Assembly (NCBI RefSeq): GCF_024380015.1
Contig: NZ_CP101508.1
Coordinates: forward strand, 1,240,902-1,304,901
Source: Photobacterium atrarenae
GTDB taxonomy: Bacteria > Pseudomonadota > Gammaproteobacteria > Enterobacterales > Vibrionaceae
Length of the DNA stretch: 64,000 nucleotides
Direction of reading: 5' to 3'
Each line of letters begins with the position of its first letter. The stretch's first letter is position 1. Shown here one piece after another: positions 52,931-62,249 of this stretch. Made by a program: the position numbers and the translations under genes. The notes beneath the pieces are model-generated. The model saw nothing but the letters and a program-made list of their open reading frames with translations. It did no database searches and was not told the DNA's origin.

Positions 52931-53953
52931 ATGCGTTTTGATGCCTTTGATGGGACACAAACCCTGCGCGCCAGAGTGCTGGGTGGATTGTGTATCACCC
53001 TGGGGGTATTGGCCGCCTTGATGGCGATCTTGAATATATACTGGAGCCAGTCTTATTTTATCGGCTTTCTTGAAGGTATCTTTGCTGCGCTATCCTATTC
53101 CTTATATGTAAAAGCCAAACGTCAAACTTATACACTGAGGGAAAAGAACTATTATTTGTTATTCCTTTTCGTCTTGGTGACCTATGCGATTTACTCCAAA
53201 CCATTATCCATGGGTGTTTATGTTTGGGCTTTTCTGTTACCTACCATTTTTTACCTGTTGCTTGGGAAAAAACAGGGCCTGGTCGTGTCACTTGTTTCAC
53301 TGGTCGCGCAAAATATAAATATTGCGTTGAAACAACCGGCCGCGGATATGATCCAGTCGATCCCTGTGATGGTTAACTTTTCTTTCTGCTATCTCAGTAT
53401 CCTCGGTGTCTCGCATGTGTATGAATCAAACCGCAATAAGGTTGAACAGGCTTTGCATGAGCTGGCACTGACTGATGCCTTGACCGGGGCTAAGAACCGT
53501 CTGGCATTTAAGAAAGACAGGTCGACACAGCATCAGCAAGGAAAGGTGCTGTCGGTCTTAGTTTTGGACATTGACCATTTTAAAGCAATCAACGATACCT
53601 ATGGTCACGAGGTCGGCGACGATGTGTTGAAGATAGTCACCCAGCGTATCATGGCGGTTGCTGGTGAGGGAACGGTGTATCGCCAGGGCGGAGAAGAGTT
53701 TTGTGTGTTGCTCAATTGCCCTCTGCTGGAGGCGGCATCGGTCGCAGAGGGTATCAGGGCTAACATTGATGAGGCTGATTTTGTCAGCCAGGGCACGACG
53801 ATTCACGTTACAGTCAGCCTGGGTGTCGCCGAGTTTGAGTTCGGTCAAAGTGAGGATGATGTATTGCGCCTGGCGGATGAGCGGCTTTATACCGCCAAGA
53901 CCAAAGGGCGGAACCAAGTTGTCGCTTCGCATGATGTTTCGTTAGCCAGTTAA
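52931..53953 (+). CDS. Membrane diguanylate cyclase lacking the I-site
   Basis: A 340-residue protein with about six N-terminal membrane helices (residues ~15-165; VLGGLCITLGVLAALMAIL, LLFLFVLVTYAIY) and a C-terminal GGDEF domain (LTDALTGAKNRLAF, DIDHFKAINDTYGHEVGDD). The catalytic motif is GGEEF. At the I-site position five residues upstream, AGEG replaces RxxD, so product inhibition through that site is not expected. The start at ATG 52931 is preferred to GTG 52922. The gene end overlaps the convergent hydrolase gene by 4 nt. Confidence 0.9.
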   Translation: MRFDAFDGTQTLRARVLGGLCITLGVLAALMAILNIYWSQSYFIGFLEGIFAALSYSLYVKAKRQTYTLREKNYYLLFLFVLVTYAIYSKPLSMGVYVWAFLLPTIFYLLLGKKQGLVVSLVSLVAQNINIALKQPAADMIQSIPVMVNFSFCYLSILGVSHVYESNRNKVEQALHELALTDALTGAKNRLAFKKDRSTQHQQGKVLSVLVLDIDHFKAINDTYGHEVGDDVLKIVTQRIMAVAGEGTVYRQGGEEFCVLLNCPLLEAASVAEGIRANIDEADFVSQGTTIHVTVSLGVAEFEFGQSEDDVLRLADERLYTAKTKGRNQVVASHDVSLAS

Positions 53954-54876
53954 TCTGAGCCGGATGCTGATTGTGGCCTCAGAGCGTACAGATCTGAAGC
54001 GGCTGGCACTTCAGGGCAGGCTTGATCCAGGGGTTTGAGCTCCGGCCAGCTGTTGAGCTGACAGAACAGTTTTTCCCGCCAGGTTTCATCCTGCCAAATC
54101 GTAATATGGCCGGGTCGTTCAGAAAGCCATAACTGTTTGGGCCCGTTTGCCAGTTCAAACAAGGTCTGAGCATGACTTTCGTCGATTAATGGGTCTCTTG
54201 TACTGTGCGTGATCAGAATGGGTACCTGCTCAATACTGGCAATCGTGTTTGCTGGCGCATAGTGATTGGTCACCGTCCAACTGAGCGGGTATTGGAAAAG
54301 CCAGGTGAGCCAGGATTTTCCCAGGGTTTGTTGCATAATTTTCTGGTGCGAACTGAAGGTGCTGTCAATAATTAACCCTTGTGGCCGTTCGGCGGGCGGT
54401 AATTCGGCGACCATGTTAATGGCGATTGACGCCCCGAGGCTTTGTCCCCAGACAATCACAGGCCGATTGACGGCTTGCCCGGCTTGAAGCGCCCGGTAAC
54501 TTGCCAGGGCATCTTGCTGCACCGAGGAAAAATCCGGACGCCCGACAGAGCGTCCGTAGCCGCGATAGTCAATCATCACCACTTCCCAGCCTTGCTCTGC
54601 GAGCCAATAGACGTTGGCGGCGTGGTAACTCAGGTTTTGTGCATTGCCATGCAGAAAGAAAATCGTCCCCTGGTGAGGCGCCTGGGTCTGAATTTGCCAG
54701 CCATGGATAATGGTGCCATCCTCGGTTCGGAAGAAGCGATCACGTTTGGTAAAATCAAACATCTCCGGTGTCGGCGCCATTTTTTTTGTTGGCCAGAAGA
54801 ACAGGCTTTCGCAGCCGGACAGGCTGATCACCAGTCCGATAGAGGTTATTAAAATCCAGAACTTACGCAACGGCAT
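53950..54876 (-). CDS. Alpha/beta-hydrolase lipoprotein
   Basis: A 308-residue protein with a lipoprotein signal (LVISLSGC lipobox at residues ~14-21). The hydrolase core shows the oxyanion region FFLHGNAQNLS, the nucleophile elbow GQSLGAS, the acid in THSTRDPLID and the His in RPGHITIW. Similar to the YfhR/BEM46-like serine hydrolase family. Exported to the periplasmic side of a membrane. Substrate unknown. Confidence 0.88.
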   Translation of the reverse strand: MPLRKFWILITSIGLVISLSGCESLFFWPTKKMAPTPEMFDFTKRDRFFRTEDGTIIHGWQIQTQAPHQGTIFFLHGNAQNLSYHAANVYWLAEQGWEVVMIDYRGYGRSVGRPDFSSVQQDALASYRALQAGQAVNRPVIVWGQSLGASIAINMVAELPPAERPQGLIIDSTFSSHQKIMQQTLGKSWLTWLFQYPLSWTVTNHYAPANTIASIEQVPILITHSTRDPLIDESHAQTLFELANGPKQLWLSERPGHITIWQDETWREKLFCQLNSWPELKPLDQACPEVPAASDLYALRPQSASGSD

Positions 54877-54921
54877 ATCCCCCTTGACTCATTGTTTTCA
54901 GTGTAGTGCCCGCGACACGGC

Positions 54922-55725
54922 TTACCAGTAATATCGATAAGACACGCTGCTTTCTGTGGCCCCGTCGTAGCTGATCTTGGTGCGAATATCCCAGTCTTTG
55001 GCCTGCCCGAAGCGCTGTTCCCATTCCAGGGTGTGGCCATGTTGTTCAGTATTATCCAGATAATAGTGATAGCCAGCGGCGAGTGTGGTTCGCCAGTGTG
55101 GATTGATGCGGGAAAGCAAGCCGACAGAGAAGCCTGCCTTGAAATGGCCGCGAGCCCGGTCAGGAGCCTGGAGTTTGCCATCAAGCATACCGTAGAGTGT
55201 GCTGGCCTGGTTTAGCCGGTAACTTTTTCCCCAAGAGCCGGCGATCCCCGCCACCAGGCAGTCATCACATTGTAAGTCAACGTTGGCGATCCCAACGCGC
55301 ACTGCCCAGCTGTTGCCGCCATCATAAGGCAGGCCGGTACTGGTGGCATTGAGATTCTGGACCCGGAACAGATCCCAGTTCTTGAGGCGCCATTGATCAT
55401 CCCGGTACAGCAGGGAGAGATCGAACATCGACAGTTCGGAAAAGGGGAGACGTCCGGCATCAAGAGCCAGTAAGTCGTAATAATTGGCCCGATACCTCAG
55501 CTCAAGCCCTTCTCCCAACTCTGAGTTGTAGGTTGGTGATAACTGAATGAAGGAAGGAAACTGCGCTTCGTGCGGCGGTGTGACTGCCGGTGTTTGCCAG
55601 TCTACAGGTGTCGCCGGGAGGGTAAACCGCTTGGCCAGCAACTTGCGCTTGGCATCTTGCTGTGACTGGTCCAGTCCGCTTAATGAAGTTTCTATAAAGC
55701 TATATTCTTTCCTATTTGTCCCTAT
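54922..55725 (-). pseudogene. 5'-truncated DUF4105-type gene, C-terminal barrel domain remains
   Basis: An open frame of 268 codons with no ATG; the first possible start is a TTG near 55641. The retained part (SGLDQSQQDAKRKLLAKRF, then LSPTYNSELGEGLELRYRAN and a series of beta-strands ending SYDGATESSVSYRYYW) resembles the C-terminal barrel-like domain of large Lnb/DUF4105-type periplasmic proteins. Such proteins are normally about 600 residues, so the N-terminal peptidase-like half is missing. It is most likely a remnant. Confidence 0.7.
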
Positions 55726-55985
55726 TCAAACACATGAGATCCATTAAGCCACACGTGTCATAAGAGCGTCGATGTTATTCAATCCAGTCATTTGATTCAA
55801 CTTAATTTAAGTAATTTTTCGCTTGTGGATTCCGAAGTCACCACCTCGGGCGTCTCAGGGCTATGACTGAATATGCAGCAACTTTCTTCGCGAGACGACT
55901 ATGATTACAAGGAGCCCACTTGTTCCTCATTGTGTGTTGGGCAAGCTGTTTTCAAACAGTGATGTACAGATGACGGAGAAGAACT

Positions 55986-56297
55986 ATGAATAAAGTGCAA
56001 CTTGTACTGGCAGCAGCGACGGTCACGATGTCGTCTGCCGCGTTTGCTGACATTAAAATTTCTGACAGGGAAAATGGTGCCTGGGTGACCGTGACGCATG
56101 AAGGTGCACCGGCAGCCAACGCAACGGTGTCAATCGTTAACCTGCCGCAGGTTCGTCAGAAATACAAAACGGATGAAAACGGTAGGGTGTTTTTACCGAT
56201 CTCAGTGACCAACTCTCGATCGGTAAAATTCCGGGCCGTGACCCAGGAAGGGAATGTGTATAGCAAATTTGCGTTTCATGCTGACAAGAAACGTTGA
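55986..56297 (+). CDS. Small secreted protein with beta-sandwich-like domain
   Basis: A 103-residue protein with a signal peptide (MNKVQLVLAAATVTMSSAAFA) and a mature part of about 82 residues. Its pattern (GAWVTVTHEGAPAANATVSI, TDENGRVFLPI) resembles carboxypeptidase-regulatory/transthyretin-like sandwiches. GGAGAAG lies before the ATG. No family firmly recognised. The 56298-56607 gap that follows shows no gene. Confidence 0.72.
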   Translation: MNKVQLVLAAATVTMSSAAFADIKISDRENGAWVTVTHEGAPAANATVSIVNLPQVRQKYKTDENGRVFLPISVTNSRSVKFRAVTQEGNVYSKFAFHADKKR

Positions 56298-56607
56298 TGT
56301 GAAGCGGGTTAAAGCGTCGTAGAGCAGCGCTTTTGTTTTATCCGCGCATACGCCATGGGTCCGCCTTCAGGGCTCATGGCGCTAACTGAGCACCTCAATT
56401 CACCTCACCCAGCCAAGCTTATCAATGACTCCCGCAATTTAATGCTTCTGTTTTCTGAGATAACAGTCGGCATGTGTTATCGTATTATGGAATAACTTAG
56501 TTTCATATGTTTGTTGAATTCAGGATGGGCTTCAGGTCATATCGGTGCCGCGATAATTGTTTACATTGTATGACTTTAAGTTGATGAAATAAAAGAAGGA
56601 ACTTTTC

Positions 56608-58230
56608 TTGAAAAAGATTGTGCTATCGACCTTGGTGAGTGCGGCAATGGGCTTGTCAGCACTGAATGCGTTTGCGGCTGACGTGCCGGCAGGGGTGGCT
56701 TTGGCCAAAGAGCAATATCTGGTGCGGGCGAACGGTGCTGAGCCTAATACGGTCGATCCGGGCTTGGTGGGTTCCGGCAGTCCGGGGGATGTGATCGTTA
56801 ACGATCTGTTCGAAGGCCTGGTGATTGAAAGCCTGCAAGGGGAAACCATTCCGGGTCAGGCTGAGTCCTGGCGCATTTCAGAAAATGGTAAAACCATCAC
56901 CTTCAAGTTGCGTGAGCAGCTGCAATGGTCGGACGGCTCGCCGCTGACTGCGCAGGACTTCGTTTATGCCTGGCAGCGTGCAGTGGACCCAAACACCGGC
57001 AACACCACCAGTTTTTACTTTCAGACTGCCAATGTACGGAATGCCGAGGCTATTATTGCCGGTGAAAAGTCACCGTCGGAGCTTGGTATTCAGGCGCCTG
57101 ATGCCAGGACCTTAGTGATCACTCTTGAGCGGCCGACGCCCTATTTCATCAGCCTGATGAGCATTAAAACATTCTTTCCGGTTCCCCGAACTGTGGTGGC
57201 GAAATACGGGGACAACTGGACCCGTGCGGAGCACTTTGTCTCCAATGGCGCTTATGTCCTGAAGCAGTGGGTGCCGAACGAAAAAGTTGAAGTGGTGCGT
57301 AACCCTTATTATCGGGACAATGATAGAACCGTAATTAACGGTGTGACCTATCTGGCTCTTTCTTCTCAAAACGCGGAACTGACCCGCTACCGGGCCGGTG
57401 AGATTGATATGACCAACCGGGTTCAGCTGGAATACTATCAAAAGCTCAAACGAACCCACCCGGAGCAAATTAAGGCGTTGCGGCTGCTGGGTTCTTATGT
57501 TTATGCGTTCAATACCCGGGTGGCCCCCTTTGATAATCCGGATGTGCGCCGGGCGCTGAATCTGGTGATTGATCGTCAGTTGCTGGTGGAGAAAGTCACC
57601 GGTCAGGGTGAGCCCCCGGCGTATTCTGTGGTGCCGGACATTATCCCGGGCTATCAGGCACCGGTACCGGGGTTTGCCGCGCAATCCCGCCAGGAGAAGC
57701 TAGCGCAGGCACGTGCGCTGTTAAGCAAGGCTGGATATAGTCAGGCCAAGCCGCTGACGGTGAAGCTGACCTATAACACCAGCGAGAACCACAAGAAGAT
57801 AGCCCTGGCGATTGCTTCCATGTGGAAACAGCTGGGCGTGAATGTTGCGCTGGAGAACATGGAATGGAACGCTTACCTGACCGCTAAGTCGACCGGCGAT
57901 TTCACCGTGGCTCGCTCGTATGCGTTTGGCGATTTTGCGGAGCCGTCCTCGGTGTTGGGTAGCTTTACCTGTGGCCACGCCGGCAATGAAAGCGGGTTTT
58001 GCAACGAACGCTTTGATCGCCTGATCAAGCAGGCGGCAAATACCTCCGATCAAGCGCAGCGTTACGCGTTGTTCAGCCAGGCAGAACAGTTGCTGATGGA
58101 CGATTCACCGGTGATCCCGCTGTATCACTATAACCACACCCGGCTGGTTCGTGCTTCCCTGAAAGGTTTTCCGGAGAATAACCCGAAAGGCAATATTTAC
58201 GCCAAAGACATGTATTTTGTCGCGGAGTGA
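56608..58230 (+). CDS. oppA: Oligopeptide-binding protein OppA-like, without adjacent permease
   Basis: A 540-residue periplasmic SBP_bac_5 protein. Signal peptide MKKIVLSTLVSAAMGLSALN ending AFA before ADVPAG. Features match OppA/MppA: GAEPNTVDPGLVGSGSPGDV, NDLFEGLVIESLQG, LTAQDFVYAWQRAVDP, NRVQLEYYQKLK, IPLYHYNHTRLV. The start is TTG at 56608 with AGAAGGAAC upstream. No permease or ATPase genes follow; it may feed a transporter encoded elsewhere or the importer at 24.9-28.8 kb. Confidence 0.9.
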   Translation: MKKIVLSTLVSAAMGLSALNAFAADVPAGVALAKEQYLVRANGAEPNTVDPGLVGSGSPGDVIVNDLFEGLVIESLQGETIPGQAESWRISENGKTITFKLREQLQWSDGSPLTAQDFVYAWQRAVDPNTGNTTSFYFQTANVRNAEAIIAGEKSPSELGIQAPDARTLVITLERPTPYFISLMSIKTFFPVPRTVVAKYGDNWTRAEHFVSNGAYVLKQWVPNEKVEVVRNPYYRDNDRTVINGVTYLALSSQNAELTRYRAGEIDMTNRVQLEYYQKLKRTHPEQIKALRLLGSYVYAFNTRVAPFDNPDVRRALNLVIDRQLLVEKVTGQGEPPAYSVVPDIIPGYQAPVPGFAAQSRQEKLAQARALLSKAGYSQAKPLTVKLTYNTSENHKKIALAIASMWKQLGVNVALENMEWNAYLTAKSTGDFTVARSYAFGDFAEPSSVLGSFTCGHAGNESGFCNERFDRLIKQAANTSDQAQRYALFSQAEQLLMDDSPVIPLYHYNHTRLVRASLKGFPENNPKGNIYAKDMYFVAE

Positions 58231-58271
58231 AATTCCCCCGGTCTTGTTGACTCGGATGCACGAGAGTAATG

Positions 58272-58295
58272 AAGGGGCGAAATGCCCCTTTTTTA
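58272..58295 (+). terminator. Terminator after the OppA-like gene
   Basis: AAGGGGC (58273-58279) pairs with GCCCCTT around GAAAT, then a T-run. Confidence 0.88.
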
Positions 58296-58419
58296 ATCCA
58301 GAGCCGCTGATGATGTCACCGTCTCGGCCGTCGTGGAGGCGGCTGGATTGAATTCTGCGCTGGAGATGTCCAATAGGTTGAATACCGTGCCAACTGAGAG
58401 TATATTGCAAACGTTTATG

Positions 58420-58438
58420 ATAATGGATTTCATTAAGG
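58420..58438. promoter_or_regulatory. Fur-like box upstream of the siderophore uptake operon
   Basis: GATAATGGATTTCATTAAG matches 13 of 19 positions of the Fur consensus GATAATGATAATCATTATC. It lies 14 nt before the binding-protein start, suited to iron-dependent repression. Confidence 0.65.
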
Positions 58439-58451
58439 TTTTTATATTCTT

Positions 58452-59360
58452 ATGAATAAGATTGCATCCTCCGTTTTACTCAGCTGCTTTATTTCCATGC
58501 CGGCCCTTGCGGATTCGGTGACTATTGAACATCGAATGGGTAAAACCGTGATCGATGAAACTCCGAAACGTGTCGTCGTGCTTGGCATGGGGGCCTTAGA
58601 TGCTGTCGATCAGTTTGGCATTGATCCCGTGGCCGTGAACAAAGTGGCGCAATTGCCTGCCTACCTGCAGAAATATAAAGGGGCAGAATATGCGGCTGCG
58701 GGAAGCTTGTTCGAGCCGGATTTTGAAACCATTTATATGCAGAAACCGGATCTGATTGTCGCTGGTGCCCGTGCCGCAGCCAGCTATGATGAGCTGTCTA
58801 AGATTGCACCAACAATCGTGTTTGCTGCCGAGAACGATCAAGGTTACTGGGAAAGTACTAAAGCGCAATGGCGGAACCTGGGCAAAGTTTTTGACATTGA
58901 AGCCAAGGTTGAGCAAAAAATCGATGCGCTGGATGCGGATTTCAAAGCCATTCGTGATTACAACCAAAAGCATGAAATCAATGCGCTGACCGTGATGAGT
59001 TCAGGCGGCAATATCACCACTTTCGGTGCCCAGTCACGTTTCTCTGCGATTTATAAAGACTTTGGGTTTAAAGAAGCGGTGAAAAGTATCAAAACCAGTA
59101 ATCATGGCGACTTGATTTCATACGAATACATTCGTAAAGCTGATCCGCAGACCCTGCTGATTATTGACCGCGACAAGCTGGTGAATAAAGGGGAGAGCAC
59201 CACGCGCCAGGATTTTGAAAATGATCTGATCAAAGCGACTCAAGCTTACCAGAACAACAAAATGACCTTCCTGGATCTGAACGCCTGGTACATCTCAATT
59301 TCGGGCGTGACGGCGACCGAGCAGATGATCCGCGATATGAAACAAAGCATCGGTATCTGA
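58452..59360 (+). CDS. vctP: Ferric-siderophore periplasmic binding protein (VctP-like)
   Basis: A 302-residue class III binding protein. Signal peptide MNKIASSVLLSCFISMPALA. The fold signature TPKRVVVLGMGALDAVDQFG and DFETIYMQKPDLIVAGARAA match the FatB/CeuE/VctP family, which binds ferric catecholate-type siderophores and delivers them to the membrane transporter. The cognate permeases and ATPase follow. The ligand is not certain. Confidence 0.88.
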   Translation: MNKIASSVLLSCFISMPALADSVTIEHRMGKTVIDETPKRVVVLGMGALDAVDQFGIDPVAVNKVAQLPAYLQKYKGAEYAAAGSLFEPDFETIYMQKPDLIVAGARAAASYDELSKIAPTIVFAAENDQGYWESTKAQWRNLGKVFDIEAKVEQKIDALDADFKAIRDYNQKHEINALTVMSSGGNITTFGAQSRFSAIYKDFGFKEAVKSIKTSNHGDLISYEYIRKADPQTLLIIDRDKLVNKGESTTRQDFENDLIKATQAYQNNKMTFLDLNAWYISISGVTATEQMIRDMKQSIGI

Positions 59361-59389
59361 TTGAACCGCCTGACAAGCTGAGGTTAGCT

Positions 59390-60328
59390 TTGAAAAAGTT
59401 ATTGCTTGTTCTCGTGGGTTTGAGTCTGGCCTCGTTATTTGTCGGTGTCAGCGAACTGTCATTCAGCCAGGTGATGGCCGGGGATGAGGGTTCGCTGCAT
59501 TTGCTTGTAACCAGCCGGCTGCCGCGGCTGCTGGCTATTGTGTTAGCCGGCGCCGGTTTAAGCATCGCGGGACTTATTATGCAGCAGATCAGCCAGAATC
59601 GGTTTGCTGCACCTTCCACATCCGGCACCATTGAATGTGCCATGCTCGGCTATGTATTGAGCCTGATCCTGTTCGGGCACGGCCATAACCTGTGGCTGAT
59701 CTTTGGCGTAGCAATGGCCGGGACGCTGTTGTTTGTTCAGTTTATCCAGCGTATTCAATTCAAAAACGCGATTTTTATCCCGCTGGTCGGGATTATCTTC
59801 GGTAATGTCGTCGACTCTGCAGCAACCTTTATTGCTTACAAATATGATGCGGTGCAGAACCTGTCCGGTTGGGCGGTGGCTAATTTCGCCAATATCCTGC
59901 AAGGGGATTTTGAACTGCTTTATATTGCAGTCCCGATCACCATATTCAGCTATCTTTATGCCGCACGTATTTCGGCGGTGGGGATCGGTAAAGATTTTGC
60001 GGTGAACCTGGGCCTGAATTACCAGCAAGTCGTTACTATTGGTGTGATTCTTGTGTCGGTACTGGCGGCTAGTGTGGTGATGATTGTGGGCCAACTTCCT
60101 TTCCTGGGCCTGATCGTCCCGAATTTGGTCTGCCATTTTTTTGGCGATAATTTGCGTAAAAACATCCCGCTTACTGCCGTGTGCGGCGCATTACTGGTGC
60201 TTGGGTGTGATTTGATCGGACGCTTGATTATTTTCCCGTACGAGGTGCCGATTTCAATGGTGATCAGTATTCTCGGCGGCGGCGTGTTCATCTTCCTGAT
60301 CCTGGGAGGGCAAAAACGTGTCGGATAG
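59390..60328 (+). CDS. vctD: Siderophore ABC transporter permease (VctD-like)
   Basis: A 312-residue FecCD-family permease with about nine helices. Typical segments are RLPRLLAIVLAGAGLSIAGL, MQQISQNRFAAPSTSGTIE and GQLPFLGLIVPNLVCHFFGD. The start is TTG at 59390 after GAGGTTAG. It overlaps the next permease gene by 11 nt. Confidence 0.9.
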   Translation: MKKLLLVLVGLSLASLFVGVSELSFSQVMAGDEGSLHLLVTSRLPRLLAIVLAGAGLSIAGLIMQQISQNRFAAPSTSGTIECAMLGYVLSLILFGHGHNLWLIFGVAMAGTLLFVQFIQRIQFKNAIFIPLVGIIFGNVVDSAATFIAYKYDAVQNLSGWAVANFANILQGDFELLYIAVPITIFSYLYAARISAVGIGKDFAVNLGLNYQQVVTIGVILVSVLAASVVMIVGQLPFLGLIVPNLVCHFFGDNLRKNIPLTAVCGALLVLGCDLIGRLIIFPYEVPISMVISILGGGVFIFLILGGQKRVG

Positions 60329-61268
60329 TCGTAAACTCTGGTTGCTGGCGATCACCTCGCTGGTCTTTGCGACACTATTTATCGGTGTCGGTCTCAATGC
60401 CGATAACTACGAGTATTTCCTCTCCCGCCGGGTACCGAAGGTGTTAGCGATGGTGCTGGCGGGCGTTGCGATTGCCCAGTCATCTCTGGTGTTTCAGACC
60501 ATTACCCATAACCGGATCCTGACCCCCAGCATTATGGGGTTTGATTCGCTGTATGTCTTGACTCAGGTCAGCGTGGTAACCCTGTTTGGCAGCTTCAGTG
60601 CTTATAGCCTCAATGCCTATTTGAATTTCTCGCTGTCGGCCGGGATCATGGTGTTGTTTTCGCTGCTGCTGTTTGGCTTTTACTTCGCCAAACAGGGACG
60701 AAACCTGTTTACCCTGCTGCTGTTGGGCTTGATCCTTGGGCAGTTGTTTAACAATGTGTCGGCGTTTTTCTCCATGCTGATGGATCCGAATGAGTTTGCG
60801 ACCGTGCAGGCCAATATGTTTGCCAGTTTCAGCAATGTGAAAGTTGAGCTGGTCTACCTTTGCCTGCCGTTACTGGTGGCGGCGAGTGTGGCCTTGTTCC
60901 GGATGCATCGGGTGCTGGATGTGTTTTGGCTCGATCATGACAATGCCATCAGTCTGGGGGTCGATGTGCGCCGGACGACTATGGTCGTGCTGATGTTATC
61001 GGCTTTTTTGATCGCGGTATCGACGGCGTTACTTGGCCCCATCATGTTCTTTGGCCTGTTAGTAACCAACCTGGCCAGGGAAGTGCTGGGAACGTATCAA
61101 CACCGGGTGCTGCTGATTGGCTGCTCATTGCTATCGGTGTGTGCGCTGCTGTCGGGACAGTGGGTGATTGAGAACATCTTTCAGTTTGAAACCACCTTGA
61201 GTGTGGTGATCAATTTCATTGGTGGGGCGTACTTCCTGTCGATGTTGCTCCGAAACAAGATAGTGTAG
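60318..61268 (+). CDS. vctG: Siderophore ABC transporter permease (VctG-like)
   Basis: A 316-residue second FecCD-family permease (RRVPKVLAMVLAGVAIAQSS, NRILTPSIMGFDSLYVL, GPIMFFGLLVTNLAREVLG). GTG start at 60318 inside the end of vctD indicates coupling. Confidence 0.9.
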   Translation: MSDSRKLWLLAITSLVFATLFIGVGLNADNYEYFLSRRVPKVLAMVLAGVAIAQSSLVFQTITHNRILTPSIMGFDSLYVLTQVSVVTLFGSFSAYSLNAYLNFSLSAGIMVLFSLLLFGFYFAKQGRNLFTLLLLGLILGQLFNNVSAFFSMLMDPNEFATVQANMFASFSNVKVELVYLCLPLLVAASVALFRMHRVLDVFWLDHDNAISLGVDVRRTTMVVLMLSAFLIAVSTALLGPIMFFGLLVTNLAREVLGTYQHRVLLIGCSLLSVCALLSGQWVIENIFQFETTLSVVINFIGGAYFLSMLLRNKIV

Positions 61269-61275
61269 GTCCGTG

Positions 61276-62031
61276 ATGATTATCGTAGACAAGTTAACCA
61301 AAACCTTTGGCCACAGCAAGGTTGTAAGCCAGGCCAGTGCCCAGTTCGAAAAAGGCAAAGTTACCTCCATTATCGGTCCCAATGGGGCCGGTAAAAGTAC
61401 GTTGCTGTCGATGGCCAGCCGCTTGCTGCCCAAAGACAGCGGCAGTGTGGTCATTGACTGCAAAGATCTGGCCGAGTGGGATACCAAGCAACTGGCAAAA
61501 AAACTAGCGGTATTGCGTCAGGCCAATAATATCACGATGCGGTTTACCGTGCGGGAAATGGTCGCTTTTGGTCGGTTTCCTTACTCGCAAGGCAAACTCA
61601 ACGCGCAGGATCAGGCCGAAATCAATAATGCGATCGAATACCTTGGCTTGACATCCATTCAGGATAAATATCTCGATGAGCTGAGTGGTGGTCAGCGCCA
61701 GCTGGCATTTATTGCTATGGTCATTGCCCAGGACACAGATTACGTATTTCTTGATGAGCCGCTGAATAACCTTGATATCAAGCACTCGCTACAAATAATG
61801 AAAAACATCCAGCGCCTGGCCCGCGAGATGAACAAAGCTGTGGTGGTGGTGATCCACGATATTAATTTTGCCGCCTGTTACTCTGACATCATTATTGCGC
61901 TCAAACGCGGTGAAGTTGTTGCCAGCGGGACGGTGAATGAGGTGATTCAGGCTTCGGTGCTGAGTGAGATTTACGAAACACCTTTCAATATTGTCGAAGT
62001 GGAAGGCAAGCGGATGTGTACTTATCACTAG
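61276..62031 (+). CDS. vctC: Siderophore ABC transporter ATPase (VctC-like)
   Basis: A 251-residue ATPase. Walker A GPNGAGKS, Q-loop region LRQANNITMRFTVREMVAFG, signature LSGGQRQLAFIAM, Walker B YVFLDEPLNNLD and H-loop VIHDINFA. ATG at 61276 (GTG at 61273 also in frame). Last gene of the operon, followed by a terminator. Confidence 0.93.
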   Translation: MIIVDKLTKTFGHSKVVSQASAQFEKGKVTSIIGPNGAGKSTLLSMASRLLPKDSGSVVIDCKDLAEWDTKQLAKKLAVLRQANNITMRFTVREMVAFGRFPYSQGKLNAQDQAEINNAIEYLGLTSIQDKYLDELSGGQRQLAFIAMVIAQDTDYVFLDEPLNNLDIKHSLQIMKNIQRLAREMNKAVVVVIHDINFAACYSDIIIALKRGEVVASGTVNEVIQASVLSEIYETPFNIVEVEGKRMCTYH

Positions 62032-62065
62032 CTGATACGATAGCGAGCAGTTCAATCAACCCTAC

Positions 62066-62093
62066 CCGCCTTCATATGAAGGCGGTTTTTTTT
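62066..62093 (+). terminator. Terminator after vctC
   Basis: A perfect palindromic stem CCGCCTTCAT/ATGAAGGCGG (62066-62085) followed by eight T. Confidence 0.9.
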
Positions 62094-62249
62094 ATCACTG
62101 CTTTTTCATGGCTGTTTTTCACCACTGGGGGGAACTTCTGAGTCAGATTTGACTCTGAATATTGGTTCCGGATTTCATGCCAGCTGTTTTCTGATCCAAC
62201 CCCAAACACAATTCATCGGATGGGGGAGCAGCGGGTCATGAGATCTTTG

